Shown: positions 34,779-48,775 of the stretch, one piece after another | Layout of the letters: each line of letters opens with the position of its first letter | Numbering within the stretch: the first letter of the stretch is position 1 | Assembly: GCA_947846985.1 (NCBI GenBank) | Contig: CANTUZ010000027.1 | Location: 3,888,877-3,952,876, forward strand | Direction of reading: 5' to 3' | DNA from: Fratercula arctica | Taxonomy: Eukaryota > Chordata > Aves > Charadriiformes > Alcidae | Length of the DNA stretch: 64,000 bases | Position numbers and translations under genes: made by a program | Notes under the pieces: generated by a model | What the model saw: the letters and a program-made list of their open reading frames with translations, nothing else | What the model was told of the DNA's origin: nothing | The model's database searches: none

Positions 34779-37700
34779 AGTGAGGGCTCTGACTGCCCTG
34801 TGATGTCACCAAGGGTTGTGCTCTGACTGCACTGTGATGTCACAAAGGGGGGCTCTGAAGGCCCTGTGATGTCACCAAGGGGGGGCTCTGACTGCCCTGT
34901 GATGTCAGCAAGAGCAGACTCTGACTGCCGCATGATGTCACAAAGGGGGGCTCTGACTGCCCTGTGATGTCACCAAGGGCAGCCTCTGACTGCCCCGTGA
35001 TGTCACAAAGGGGGTTCTGACTGCCCTGTGATGTCACCAAGGGCAACCTCTGACTGCCTCGTGCTGTCACAAAGGGGGGCTCTGACTGCCCCGTGATGTC
35101 ACCAAGAGTCCGGCCCTGACTGCCCTGTGATGTCACAAAGGGGGGCTCTAACTACCCTGTGATGTCACCAAGGGCAGACTCTGACTGCCCCCGTGATGTC
35201 ACCAAGGACGGGATCTGAGTGCCCTGTGATGTCACAAAGGGGGGCTCTGACTGCCTTGTGATGTCACAAAGTGAGGGCTCTGACTGCCCTGCGATGTCAC
35301 CAAGAGCAGACTCTGACTGCCCCGTAATGTCACAAAGGGGAGCTCTGACTGCCCCGTGATGTCACAAAGTGAGGGCTCTGACAGCCCTGCGATGTCACCA
35401 AGGGCAGACTCTAACTGCCCCGTGATGTCACAAAGGGGAGCTCTGACTGCCCCGTGATGTCACAAAGTGAGGGCTCTGACTGCCCTGTGATGTCACCAAG
35501 GGTTGTGCTCTGAAGGCCCTGTGATGTCACAAAGGGCAGCCTCTGACTGCCTCGTGATGTCACCAAGGGCAGACTCTGATTGCCGCATGATGTCACTAAG
35601 GGGGGCTCTGACGGCCCCATGATGTCACAAAGGTGGGGCTCTGACTGCCCTGTGATGTCACCAAGAGCAGACTCTGACTGCCCCGTGATGTCACCAAGGA
35701 CGGGATCTGACTGCCCTGTGATGTCACAAAGGGGGGCTCTGACTGCCCCATGATGTCACAAAGGGGGGCTCTGACTGCCCCGTGATGTCACCAAGGACAG
35801 GCTCTCACTCCCCTGTGATGTCCCCAAGGGCGCGATCTGACTGCCCCCTGATGTCACAAAGGGCGGGTTCTGACTCCCTTGTGATGTCACCAAGGGTGTG
35901 CTCTGACTGCCCTGTGGTGTCACCAAAGGCGGGTTCTGAATGCCCTGTGATGTCACAAAAGGGGGGCTGTGATTGCCCTGTGATGTCACCAAGGGCGGGC
36001 TCTGACTGCCCTGTGTTGTCATAAAGGGGTGCTCTGACTGCCCCGTGATGTCACAAAATGGGGCTGTGACTGCCCTCTGATGTCACATATTGGGGCTCTG
36101 ACTCTCTTGTGATGTCACCAAGGGTGTGCTCTGACTGCCCCGTGATGTCACCAAAGGCGGGTTCTGAATGCCCTGTGATGTCACAAAAGGGGGGGCTGTG
36201 ACTGCCCTGTGATGTCACGAAGGGCGGGCTCTGACTGCCTCGTGATGTCACCAAGAGTCGGGCCCTGACTGTGCCGTGATGTCCCCAAGAGCGTACTCTG
36301 ACTGCCTCGTGATGTCACCAAGGGTCGGGCCCTGACTGTGCCGTGAGGTCACCGAGAGCGGACTCTGACTGCCCCGTGATGTCACAAAGGGGGGCTCTGA
36401 CTGCCCTGTGATGTCACCAAGAGCAGACTCTGACTGCCCTGTGATGTCACCAAGGACGGGATCTGACTGCCCTGTGATGTCACAAAGGGGGGCTCTGACT
36501 GCCCTGTGATGTCACCAAGGTTCGGGCTCTGACTGCCCTGCGATGTCACCAAGGGCAGACTCTAACTGCCCCGTGATGTCACAAAGGGGAGCTCTGACTG
36601 CCCCGTGATGTCACAAAGTGAGGGCTCTGACTGCCCTGTGATGTCACCAAGGGTTGTGCTCTGACTGCACTGTGATGTCACAAAGGGGGGCTCTGAAGGC
36701 CCTGTGATGTCACCAAGGGGGGGCTCTGACTGCCCTGTGATGTCAGCAAGAGCAGACTCTGACTGCCGCATGATGTCACAAAGGGGGGCTCTGACTGCCC
36801 TGTGATGTCACCAAGGGCAGCCTCTGACTGCCCCGTGATGTCACAAAGGGGGTTCTGACTGCCCTGTGATGTCACCAAGGGCAACCTCTGACTGCCTCGT
36901 GCTGTCACAAAGGGGGGCTCTGACTGCCCCGTGATGTCACCAAGAGTCGGGCCCTGACTGCCCTGTGATGTCACAAAGGGGGGCTCTAACTACCCTGTGA
37001 TGTCACCAAGGGCAGACTCTGACTGCCCCGTGATGTCACCAAGGACGGGATCTGACTGCCCTGTGATGTCACAAAGGGGGGCTCTGACTGCCTTGTGATG
37101 TCACCAAGGTTCGGGCTCTGACTGCCCTGCGATGTCACCAAGAGCAGACTCTGACTGCCCCGTAATGTCACAAAGGGGAGCTCTGACTGCCCCGTGATGT
37201 CACAAAGTGAGGGCTCTGACTGCCCTGTGATGTCACAAAGTGAGGGCTCTGACTGCCCTGTGATGTCACAAAGGGCAGCCTCTGACTGCCTCGTGATGTC
37301 ACCAAGGGCAGACTCTGATTGCCGCATGATGTCACTAAGGGGGGCTCTGACGGCCCCATGATGTCACAAAGGGGGGCTCTGACTGCCCCATGATGTCACC
37401 AAGGACAGGCTCTCACTCCCCTGTGATGTCCCCAAGGGCGCGATCTGACTGCCCCCTGATGTCGCAAAGGGCGGGTTCTGACTCCCTTGTGATGTCACCA
37501 AGGGTGTGCTCTGACTGCCCTGTGGTGTCACCAAAGGCGGGTTCTGAATGCCCTGTGATGTCACAAAAGGGGGGCTGTGATTGCCCTGTGATGTCACCAA
37601 GGGCGGGCTCTGACTGCCCTGTGTTGTCATAAAGGGGTGCTCTGACTGCCCCGTGATGTCACAAAACGGGGCTGTGACTGCCCTCTGATGTCACATATTG

Positions 37701-37859
37701 GGGCTCTGACTCCCTTGTGATGTCACCAAGGGTGTGCTCTGACTGCCCCATGATGTCACCAAAGGCGGGTTCTGAATGCCCTGTGATGTCACAAAAGGGG
37801 GGCTGTGACTGCCCTGTGATGTCACGAAGGGCGGGCTCTGACTGCCTCGTGATGTCACA
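34779..37859. repeat. 3081 bp tandem duplication, copy 1
   Basis: From AAAGTGAGGGCTCTGACTG near 34779 the order of unit types matches that from 37860, at a constant offset of 3079-3081 bp, up to the start of the second copy. Landmark pairs are GGACAGGCTCTCACTC at 35795 and 38876, and at 37403 and 40482. Differences are few, for example CCCCCGTG near 35200 against CCCCGTG near 38270. The two halves of this copy are also related, at an offset of about 1838 bp. Confidence 0.85.
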
Positions 37860-40800
37860 AAGTGAGGGCTCTGACTGCCCTGTGATGTCACCAAGGGTTG
37901 TGCTCTGACTGCACTGTGATGTCACAAAGGGGGGCTCTGAAGGCCCTGTGATGTCACCAAGGGGGGGCTCTGACTGCCCTGTGATGTCAGCAAGAGCAGA
38001 CTCTGACTGCCGCATGATGTCACAAAGGGGGGCTCTGACTGCCCTGTGATGTCACCAAGGGCAGCCTCTGACTGCCCCGTGATGTCACAAAGGGGGTTCT
38101 GACTGCCCTGTGATGTCACCAAGGGCAACCTCTGACTGCCTCGTGCTGTCACAAAGGGGGGCTCTGACTGCCCCGTGATGTCACCAAGAGTCCGGCCCTG
38201 ACTGCCCTGTGATGTCACAAAGGGGGGCTCTAACTACCCTGTGATGTCACCAAGGGCAGACTCTGACTGCCCCGTGATGTCACCAAGGACGGGATCTGAG
38301 TGCCCTGTGATGTCACAAAGGGGGGCTCTGACTGCCTTGTGATGTCACAAAGTGAGGGCTCTGACTGCCCTGCGATGTCACCAAGAGCAGACTCTGACTG
38401 CCCCGTAATGTCACAAAGGGGAGCTCTGACTGCCCCGTGATGTCACAAAGTGAGGGCTCTGACAGCCCTGCGATGTCACCAAGGGCAGACTCTAACTGCC
38501 CCGTGATGTCACAAAGGGGAGCTCTGACTGCCCCGTGATGTCACAAAGTGAGGGCTCTGACTGCCCTGTGATGTCACCAAGGGTTGTGCTCTGAAGGCCC
38601 TGTGATGTCACAAAGGGCAGCCTCTGACTGCCTCGTGATGTCACCAAGGGCAGACTCTGATTGCCGCATGATGTCACTAAGGGGGGCTCTGACGGCCCCA
38701 TGATGTCACAAAGGTGGGGCTCTGACTGCCCTGTGATGTCACCAAGAGCAGACTCTGACTGCCCCGTGATGTCACCAAGGACGGGATCTGACTGCCCTGT
38801 GATGTCACAAAGGGGGGCTCTGACTGCCCCATGATGTCACAAAGGGGGGCTCTGACTGCCCCGTGATGTCACCAAGGACAGGCTCTCACTCCCCTGTGAT
38901 GTCGCCAAGGGCGCGATCTGACTGCCCCCTGATGTCACAAAGGGCGGGTTCTGACTCCCTTGTGATGTCACCAAGGGTGTGCTCTGACTGCCCTGTGGTG
39001 TCACCAAAGGCGGGTTCTGAATGCCCTGTGATGTCACAAAAGGGGGGCTGTGATTGCCCTGTGATGTCACCAAGGGCGGGCTCTGACTGCCCTGTGTTGT
39101 CATAAAGGGGTGCTCTGACTGCCCCGTGATGTCACAAAATGGGGCTGTGACTGCCCTCTGATGTCACATATTGGGGCTCTGACTCTCTTGTGATGTCACC
39201 AAGGGTGTGCTCTGACTGCCCCGTGATGTCACCAAAGGCGGGTTCTGAATGCCCTGTGATGTCACAAAAGGGGGGCTGTGACTGCCCTGTGATGTCACGA
39301 AGGGCGGGCTCTGACTGCCTCGTGATGTCACCAAGAGTCGGGCCCTGACTGTGCCGTGATGTCCCCAAGAGCGTACTCTGACTGCCTCGTGATGTCACCA
39401 AGGGTCGGGCCCTGACTGTGCCGTGAGGTCACCGAGAGCGGACTCTGACTGCCCCGTGATGTCACAAAGGGGGGCTCTGACTGCCCTGTGATGTCACCAA
39501 GAGCAGACTCTGACTGCCCTGTGATGTCACCAAGGACGGGATCTGACTGCCCTGTGATGTCACAAAGGGGGGCTCTGACTGCCCTGTGATGTCACCAAGG
39601 TTCGGGCTCTGACTGCCCTGCGATGTCACCAAGGGCAGACTCTAACTGCCCCGTGATGTCACAAAGGGGAGCTCTGACTGCCCCGTGATGTCACAAAGTG
39701 AGGGCTCTGACTGCCCTGTGATGTCACAAAGGGGGGCTCTGACTGCCCTGTGATGTCACAAAGGGGGGCTCTGAAGGCCCTGTGATGTCACCAAGGGGGG
39801 GCTCTGACTGCCCTGTGATGTCAGCAAGAGCAGACTCTGACTGCCGCATGATGTCACAAAGGGGGGCTCTGACTGCCCTGTGATGTCACCAAGGGCAGCC
39901 TCTGACTGCCCCGTGATGTCACAAAGGGGGTTCTGACTGCCCTGTGATGTCACCAAGGGCAACCTCTGACTGCCCTGTGTTGTCACAAAGGGGGGCTCTG
40001 ACTGCCCCGTGATGTCACCAAGAGTCGGGCCCTGACTGCCCTGTGATGTCACAAAGGGGGGCTCTAACTACCCTGTGATGTCACCAAGGGCAGACTCTGA
40101 CTGCCCCGTGATGTCACCAAGGACGGGATCTGACTGCCCTGTGATGTCACAAAGGGGGGCTCTGACTGCCTTGTGATGTCACCAAGGTTCGGGCTCTGAC
40201 TGCCCTGCGATGTCACCAAGAGCAGACTCTGACTGCCCCGTAATGTCACAAAGGGGAGCTCTGACTGCCCCGTGATGTCACAAAGTGAGGGCTCTGACTG
40301 CCCTGTGATGTCACCAAGGGTTGTGCTCTGACTGCCCTGTGATGTCACAAAGGGCAGCCTCTGACTGCCTCGTGATGTCACCAAGGGCAGACTCTGATTG
40401 CCGCATGATGTCACTAAGGGGGGCTCTGACGGCCCCATGATGTCACAAAGGGGGGCTCTGACTGCCCCATGATGTCACCAAGGACAGGCTCTCACTCCCC
40501 TGTGATGTCCCCAAGGGCGCGATCTGACTGCCCCCTGATGTCGCAAAGGGCGGGTTCTGACTCCCTTGTGATGTCACCAAGGGTGTGCTCTGACTGCCCT
40601 GTGGTGTCACCAAAGGCGGGTTCTGAATGCCCTGTGATGTCACAAAAGGGGGGCTGTGATTGCCCTGTGATGTCACCAAGGGGCGGGCTCTGACTGCCCT
40701 GTGTTGTCATAAAGGGGTGCTCTGACTGCCCCGTGATGTCACAAAACGGGGCTGTGACTGCCCTCTGATGTCACATATTGGGGCTCTGACTCCCTTGTGA

Positions 40801-40939
40801 TGTCACCAAGGGTGTGCTCTGACTGCCCCATGATGTCACCAAAGGCGGGTTCTGAATGCCCTGTGATGTCACAAAAGGGGGGCTGTGACTGCCCTGTGAT
40901 GTCACGAAGGGCGGGCTCTGACTGCCTCGTGATGTCACC
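37860..40939. repeat. 3081 bp tandem duplication, copy 2
   Basis: This is the head-to-tail partner of 34779-37859. At its right end, after GAAGGGCGGGCTCTGACTGC, the sequence goes on to CAAGGGTCGGG where copy 1 went on to AAAGTGAGGG; this marks the junction. One clear difference is near 39730-39760, where two AAAGGGGGG units stand in for the CAAGGGTTGTG plus AAAGGGGGG pair at 36650. Its last kilobase is also part of the next, longer duplication. Confidence 0.8.
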
Positions 40940-43900
40940 AAGGGTCGGGCCCTGACTGTGCCGTGATGCCACCGAGAGCGGACTCTGACTGCCCCGTGAT
41001 GTCACAAAGGGGGGCTCTGACTGCCCTGTGATGTCACCAAGAGCAGACTCTGACTGCCCCGTGATGTCACCAAGGACGGGATCTGACTGCCCTGTGATGT
41101 CACAAAGGGGGGCTCTGACTGCCTTGTGATGTCACCAAGGTTCGGGCTCTGACTGCCCTGCGATGTCACCAAGGGCAGACTCTGACTGTCCCGTGATGTC
41201 ACAAAGGGGAGCTCTGACTGCCCTGTGATGACACAAACTGAGGGCTCTGACTGCCCTGTGATGTCACCAAGGGTTGTGCTCTGACTGCACTGTGATGTCA
41301 CAAAGGGGGGCTCTGAAGGCCCTGTGATGTCACCAAGGGGGGGCTCTGACTGCCCTGTGATGTCACGAAGGGCAACCTCTGACTGCCTCGTGATGTCACC
41401 AAGGCTTGTGCTCTGACTGCCCTGTGATGTCACAAAGGGCAACCTCTGACTGCCTCGTGATGTCACCAAGGCTTGTGCTCTGACTGCCCTGTGATGTCAC
41501 AAAGGGGGGCTCTGACTGCCCCGTGATGTCACAAAGGGGGGCTCTGACTGCCCTGTGATGTCACCAAGGGTTGTGCTCTGACTGCCCTGTGATGTCACAA
41601 AGGGGGGCTCTGACTGCCGCGTGATGTCACAAAGGGGGGGGGCTCTGACTACCCTGTGTTGTCACCAAGAGCAGACTCTGACTGCCCCGTGATGTCACCA
41701 AGGACGGGATCTGACTGCCCTGTGATGTCACAAAGGGGGGCTCTGACTGCCTTGTGATGTCACCAAGGTTCGGGCTCTGACTGCCCTGCGATGTCACCAA
41801 GAGCAGACTCTGACTGCCCCGTGATGTCACAAAGGGGAGCTCTGACTGCCCCGTGATGTCACAAAGGGGAGCTCTGACTGCCCCGTGATGTCACAAAGTG
41901 AGGGCTCTGACTGCCCTGTGATGTCACCAAGGGTTGTGCTCTGACTGCCCTGTGATGTCACAAAGGGCAGCCTCTGACTGCCTCGTGATGTCACCAAGGG
42001 CAGACTCTGATTGCCTCATGATGTCACTAAGGGGGGCTCTGACGGCCCCATGATGTCACAAAGGTGGGGCTCTGACTGCCCTGTGATGTCACCAAGAGCA
42101 GACTCTGACTGCCCCGTGATGTCACCAAGGACGGGATCTGACTGCCCTGTGATGTCACAAAGGGGGGCTCTGACTGCCCCATGATGTCACAAAGGGGGGC
42201 TCTGACTGCCCCGTGATGTCACCAAGGACAGGCTCTCACTCCCCTGTGATGTCCCCAAGGGCGCGATCTGACTGCCCCCTGATGTCACAAAGGGCGGGTT
42301 CTGACTCCCTTGTGATGTCACCAAGGGTGTGCTCTGACTGCCCTGTGGTGTCACCAAAGGCGGGTTCTGAATGCCCTGTGATGTCACAAAAGGGGGGCTG
42401 TGATTGCCCTGTGATGTCACCAAGGGCGGGCTCTGACTGCCCTGTGTTGTCATAAAGGGGTGCTCTGACTGCCCCGTGATGTCACAAAACAGGGCTGTGA
42501 CTGCCCTCTGATGTCACATATTGGGGCTCTGACTCTCTTGTGATGTCACCAAGGGTGTGCTCTGACTGCCCCATGATGTCACCAAAAGGCGGGTTCTGAA
42601 TGCCCTGTGATGTCACAAAAGGGGGGCTCTGACTGCCCTGTGATGTCACGAAGGGCGGGCTCTGACTGCCTCGTGATGTCACCAAGGGTCGGGCCCTCAC
42701 TGTGCCGTGAGGTCACCGAGAGCAGACTCTGACTGCCCCGTGATGTCACAAAGGGGGGGTCTGACTGCCCTGTGATGTCACCAAGAGCAGACTCTGACTG
42801 CCCCGTCATGTCACAAAGGGGAGCTCTGACTGCCCCGTGATGTCACAAAGGGGAGCTCTGACTGCCCCGTGATGTCACAAAGTGAGGGCTCTGACTGCCC
42901 TGTGATGTCACCAAGGGTTGTGCTCTGACTGCCCTGTGATGTCACAAAGGGCAGCCTCTGACTGCCTCGTGATGTCACCAAGGGCAGACTCTGATTGCCT
43001 CATGATGTCACTAAGGGGGGCTCTGACGGCCCCATGATGTCACAAAGGTGGGGCTCTGACTGCCCTGTGATGTCACCAAGAGCAGACTCTGACTGCCCCG
43101 TGATGTCACCAAGGACGGGATCTGACTGCCCTGTGATGTCACAAAGGGGGGCTCTGACTGCCTTGTGATGTCACCAAGGTTCGGGCTCTGACTGCCCTGC
43201 GATGTCACCAAGGGTTGTGCTCTGACTGCACTGTGATGTCACAACGGGGGGCTCTGAAGGCCCTGTGATGTCACCAAGGGGGGGCTCTGACTGCCCTGTG
43301 ATGTCAGCAAGGGCAGCCTCTGACTGCCCCGTGATGTCACAAAGGGGGGCTCTGACTGCCCTGTGCTGTCACCAAGGGCAACCTCTGACTGCCTCGTGCT
43401 GTCACCAAGGGTTGTGCTCTGACTGCCCTGTGATGTCACAAAGGGGGGCTCTGACTGCCCCGTGATGTCACAAAGGGGGGCTCTGACTGCCCTGTCATGT
43501 CACCAAGGGCAGCCTCTGACTGCCCCGTGATATCACCAAGGGTTGTGCTCTGACTGCCCTGTGATGTCACAAAGGGCAGCCTCTGACTGCCTCATGATGT
43601 CACCAAGGGTTGTGCTCTGACTGCCCTGTGATGTCACAAAGGGGGGCTCTGACTGCCTTGTGATGTCACCAAGGTTCGGGCTCTGACTGCCCTGCGATGT
43701 CACCAAGGGCAGACTCTGACTGTCCCGTGATGTCAGAAAGGGGAGCTCTGACTGCCCCGTGATGTCACAAAGTGAGGGCTCTGACTGCCCTGTGATGTCA
43801 CCAAGGGTTGTGCTCTGACTGCACTGTGATGTCACAAAGGGGGGCTCTGAAGGCCCTGTGATGTCACCAAGGGGGGGCTCTGACTGCCCTGTGATGTCAC

Positions 43901-44270
43901 CAAGGGCAACCTCTGACTGCCTCGTGCTGTCACCAAGACTTGTGCTCTGACTGCCCTGTGATGTCACAAAGGGGGGCTCTGACTGCCCCGTGATGTCACA
44001 AAGGGGGGCTCTGACTGCCCTGTGATGTCACCAAGGGTTGTGCTCTGACTGCCCTGTGATGTCACAAAGGGGGGCTCTGACTGCCCCGTGATGTCACAAA
44101 GGGGGGGGCTCTGACTACCCTGTGTTGTCACCAAGAGCAGACTCTGACTGCCCCGTGATGTCACCAAGGACGGGATCTGACTGCCCTGTGATGTCACAAA
44201 GGGGGGCTCTGACTGCCTTGTGATGTCACCAAGGTTCGGGCTCTGACTGCCCTGCGATGTCACCAAGAGC
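39897..44270. repeat. About 4.4 kb tandem duplication, copy 1
   Basis: The order of unit types from about 39897 matches that from about 44271. The offset is 4374 bp at first and 4503-4505 bp after an indel of about 131 bp (four units) that is absent here near 40440 and present in copy 2 near 44820-44950. Landmark pairs are 40482 and 44987, and 42226 and 46729. Confidence 0.8.
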
Positions 44271-47200
44271 AGCCTCTGACTGCCCCGTGATGTCACAAAG
44301 GGGGTTCTGACTGCCCTGTGATGTCACCAAGGGCAACCTCTGACTGCCTCGTGCTGTCACAAAGGGGGGCTCTGACTGCCCCGTGATGTCACCAAGAGTC
44401 GGGCCCTGACTGCCCTGTGATGTCACAAAGGGGGGCTCTAACTACCCTGTGATGTCACCAAGGGCAGACTCTGACTGCCCCGTGATGTCACCAAGGACGG
44501 GATCTGACTGCCCTGTGATGTCACAAAGGGGGGCTCTGACTGCCTTGTGATGTCACCAAGGTTCGGGCTCTGACTGCCCTGCGATGTCACCAAGAGCAGA
44601 CTCTGACTGCCCCGTAATGTCACAAAGGGGAGCTCTGACTGCCCCGTGATGTCACAAAGTGAGGGCTCTGACTGCCCTGTGATGTCACCAAGGGTTGTGC
44701 TCTGACTGCCCTGTGATGTCACAAAGGGCAGCCTCTGACTGCCTCGTGATGTCACCAAGGGCAGACTCTGATTGCCGCATGATGTCACTAAGGGGGGCTC
44801 TGACGGCCCCATGATGTCACAAAGGTGGGGCTCTGACTGCCCTGTGATGTCACCAAGAGCAGACTCTGACTGCCCCGTGATGTCACCAAGGACGGGATCT
44901 GACTGCCCTGTGATGTCACAAAGGGGGGCTCTGACTGCCCCATGATGTCACAAAGGGGGGCTCTGACTGCCCCATGATGTCACCAAGGACAGGCTCTCAC
45001 TCCCCTGTGATGTCCCCAAGGGCGCGATCTGACTGCCCCCTGATGTCGCAAAGGGCGGGTTCTGACTCCCTTGTGATGTCACCAAGGGTGTGCTCTGACT
45101 GCCCTGTGGTGTCACCAAAGGCGGGTTCTGAATGCCCTGTGATGTCACAAAAGGGGGGCTGTGATTGCCCTGTGATGTCACCAAGGGCGGGCTCTGACTG
45201 CCCTGTGTTGTCATAAAGGGGTGCTCTGACTGCCCCGTGATGTCACAAAACGGGGCTGTGACTGCCCTCTGATGTCACATATTGGGGCTCTGACTCCCTT
45301 GTGATGTCACCAAGGGTGTGCTCTGACTGCCCCATGATGTCACCAAAGGCGGGTTCTGAATGCCCTGTGATGTCACAAAAGGGGGGCTGTGACTGCCCTG
45401 TGATGTCACGAAGGGGGGCTCTGACTGCCTCGTGATGTCACCAAGGGTCGGGCCCTGACTGTGCCGTGATGCCACCGAGAGCGGACTCTGACTGCCCCGT
45501 GATGTCACAAAGGGGGGCTCTGACTGCCCTGTGATGTCACCAAGAGCAGACTCTGACTGCCCCGTGATGTCACCAAGGACGGGATCTGACTGCCCTGTGA
45601 TGTCACAAAGGGGGGCTCTGACTGCCTTGTGATGTCACCAAGGTTCGGGCTCTGACTGCCCTGCGATGTCACCAAGGGCAGACTCTGACTGTCCCGTGAT
45701 GTCACAAAGGGGAGCTCTGACTGCCCTGTGATGACACAAACTGAGGGCTCTGACTGCCCTGTGATGTCACCAAGGGTTGTGCTCTGACTGCACTGTGATG
45801 TCACAAAGGGGGGCTCTGAAGGCCCTGTGATGTCACCAAGGGGGGGCTCTGACTGCCCTGTGATGTCACGAAGGGCAACCTCTGACTGCCTCGTGCTATC
45901 ACCAAGGCTTGTGCTCTGACTGCCCTGTGATGTCACAAAGGGCAACCTCTGACTGCCTCGTGATGTCACCAAGGCTTGTGCTCTGACTGCCCTGTGATGT
46001 CACAAAGGGGGGGCTCTGACTGCCCCGTGATGTCACAAAGGGGGGCTCTGACTGCCCTGTGATGTCACCAAGGGTTGTGCTCTGACTGCCCTGTGATGTC
46101 ACAAAGGGGGGCTCTGACTGCCGCGTGATGTCACAAAGGGGGGGGCTCTGACTACCCTGTGTTGTCACCAAGAGCAGACTCTGACTGCCCCGTGATGTCA
46201 CCAAGGACGGGATCTGACTGCCCTGTGATGTCACAAAGGGGGGCTCTGACTGCCTTGTGATGTCACCAAGGTTCGGGCTCTGACTGCCCTGCGATGTCAC
46301 CAAGAGCAGACTCTGACTGCCCCGTCATGTCACAAAGGGGAGCTCTGACTGCCCCGTGATGTCACAAAGGGGAGCTCTGACTGCCCCGTGATGTCACAAA
46401 GTGAGGGCTCTGACTGCCCTGTGATGTCACCAAGGGTTGTGCTCTGACTGCCCTGTGATGTCACAAAGGGCAGCCTCTGACTGCCTCGTGATGTCACCAA
46501 GGGCAGACTCTGATTGCCTCATGATGTCACTAAGGGGGGCTCTGACGGCCCCATGATGTCACAAAGGTGGGGCTCTGACTGCCCTGTGATGTCACCAAGA
46601 GCAGACTCTGACTGCCCCGTGATGTCACCAAGGACGGGATCTGACTGCCCTGTGATGTCACAAAGGGGGGCTCTGACTGCCCCATGATGTCACAAAGGGG
46701 GGCTCTGACTGCCCCGTGATGTCACCAAGGACAGGCTCTCACTCCCCTGTGATGTCCCCAAGGGCGCGATCTGACTGCCCCCTGATGTCACAAAGGGCGG
46801 GTTCTGACTCCCTTGTGATGTCACCAAGGGTGTGCTCTGACTGCCCTGTGGTGTCACCAAAGGCGGGTTCTGAATGCCCTGTGATGTCACAAAAGGGGGG
46901 CTGTGATTGCCCTGTGATGTCACCAAGGGCGGGCTCTGACTGCCCTGTGTTGTCATAAAGGGGTGCTCTGACTGCCCCGTGATGTCACAAAACGGGGCTG
47001 TGACTGCCCTCTGATGTCACATATTGGGGCTCTGACTCTCTTGTGATGTCACCAAGGGTGTGCTCTGACTGCCCCATGATGTCACCAAAGGCGGGTTCTG
47101 AATGCCCTGTGATGTCACAAAAGGGGGGCTCTGACTGCCCTGTGATGTCACGAAGGGCGGGCTCTGACTGCCTCGTGATGTCACCAAGGGTCGGGCCCTC

Positions 47201-48775
47201 ACTGTGCCGTGAGGTCACCGAGAGCAGACTCTGACTGCCCCGTGATGTCACAAAGGGGGGGTCTGACTGCCCTGTGATGTCACCAAGAGCAGACTCTGAC
47301 TGCCCCGTCATGTCACAAAGGGGAGCTCTGACTGCCCCGTGATGTCACAAAGGGGAGCTCTGACTGCCCCGTGATGTCACAAAGTGAGGGCTCTGACTGC
47401 CCTGTGATGTCACCAAGGTTTGTGCTCTGACTGCCCTGTGATGTCACAAAGGGCAGCCTCTGACTGCCTCGTGATGTCACCAAGGGCAGACTCTGATTGC
47501 CTCATGATGTCACTAAGGGGGGCTCTGCCGGCCCCATGATGTCCACAAAGGTGGGGGCTCTGACTGCCCTGTGATGTCACCAAGAGCAGACTCTGACTGC
47601 CCCGTGATGTCACCAAGGACGGGATCTGACTGCCCTGTGATGTCACAAAGGGGGGCTCTGACTGCCTTGTGATGTCACCAAGGTTCGGGCTCTGACTGCC
47701 CTGCGATGTCACCAAGGGTTGTGCTCTGACTGCACTGTGATGTCACAACGGGGGGCTCTGAAGGCCCTGTGATGTCACCAAGGGGGGGCTCTGACTGCCC
47801 TGTGATGTCAGCAAGGGCAGCCTCTGACTGCCCCGTGATGTCACAAAGGGGGGGCTCTGACTGCCCTGTGCTGTCACCAAGGGCAACCTCTGACTGCCTC
47901 GTGCTGTCACCAAGGGTTGTGCTCTGACTGCCCTGTGATGTCACAAAGGGGGCTCTGACTGCCCCGTGATGTCACAAAGGGGGCTCTGACTGCCCTGTCA
48001 TGTCACCAAGGGCAGCCTCTGACTGCCCCGTGATATCACCAAGGGTTGTGCTCTGACTGCCCTGTGATGTCACAAAGGGCAGCCTCTGACTGCCTCATGA
48101 TGTCACCAAGGGTTGTGCTCTGACTGCCCTGTGATGTCACAAAGGGGGGCTCTGACTGCCTTGTGATGTCACCAAGGTTCGGGCTCTGACTGCCCTGCGA
48201 TGTCACCAAGAGCAGACTCTGACTGTCCCGTGATGTCAGAAAGGGGAGCTCTGACTGCCCCGTGATGTCACAAAGTGAGGGCTCTGACTGCCCTGTGATG
48301 TCACCAAGGGTTGTGCTCTGACTGCACTGTGATGTCACAAAGGGGGGCTCTGAAGGCCCTGTGATGTCACCAAGGGGGGGCTCTGACTGCCCTGTGATGT
48401 CACCAAGGGCAACCTCTGACTGCCTCGTGCTGTCACCAAGACTTGTGCTCTGACTGCCCTGTGATGTCACAAAGGGGGGCTCTGACTGCCCCGTGATGTC
48501 ACAAAGGGGGGCTCTGACTGCCCTGTGATGTCACCAAGGGTTGTGCTCTGACTGCCCTGTGATGTCACAAAGGGGGGCTCTGACTGCCGCGTGATGTCAC
48601 AAAGGGGGGGGCTCTGACTACCCTGTGTTGTCACCAAGAGCAGACTCTGACTGCCCCGTGATGTCACCAAGGACGGGATCTGACTGCCCTGTGATGTCAC
48701 AAAGGGGGGCTCTGACTGCCTTGTGATGTCACCAAGGTTCGGGCTCTGACTGCCCTGCGATGTCACCAAGAGCAG
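44271..48775. repeat. About 4.5 kb tandem duplication, copy 2
   Basis: This is the head-to-tail partner of 39897-44270, with rare differences such as GTGCTATCACC near 45895 against GTGATGTCACC near 41392, and two added bases near 47540 (GTCCACAAAGGTGGGGG). Past about 48775 the order of unit types no longer follows copy 1. Copy 2 is longer by about 131 bp. Confidence 0.8.
46729..47225. repeat. Landmark block of array 2 (type example), 15 copies
   Basis: A fixed series of unusual units: GGACAGGCTCTCACTCCCC, then CCCCAAGGGCGCGATCTG, AAAGGGCGGGTTCTGACTCC, CCTGTGGTGTCACC, GTGTTGTCATAAAGGGG, TCACATATTGGGG, and finally GTGAGGTCACCGAGAG. The first motif occurs at 35795, 37403, 38876, 40482, 42226, 44987, 46729, 49129, 51302, 53767, 55053, 56696, 59623, 61302 and 63446. 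Spacings run from 1286 to 2927 bp. A sixteenth copy near 57960 lacks the start. The block marks the higher-order repeat of array 2, whose length varies with how many common units lie between blocks. Some copies are truncated (51302 and 53767 lack parts of the middle). Confidence 0.85.

Noticed and set aside
36340..36360. GTGAGGTCAC units as nuclear-receptor response elements
   Set aside because: Only a single AGGTCA half-site is present per landmark block, explained by one base change in the common core. It is mentioned within the block finding but not annotated as a site.
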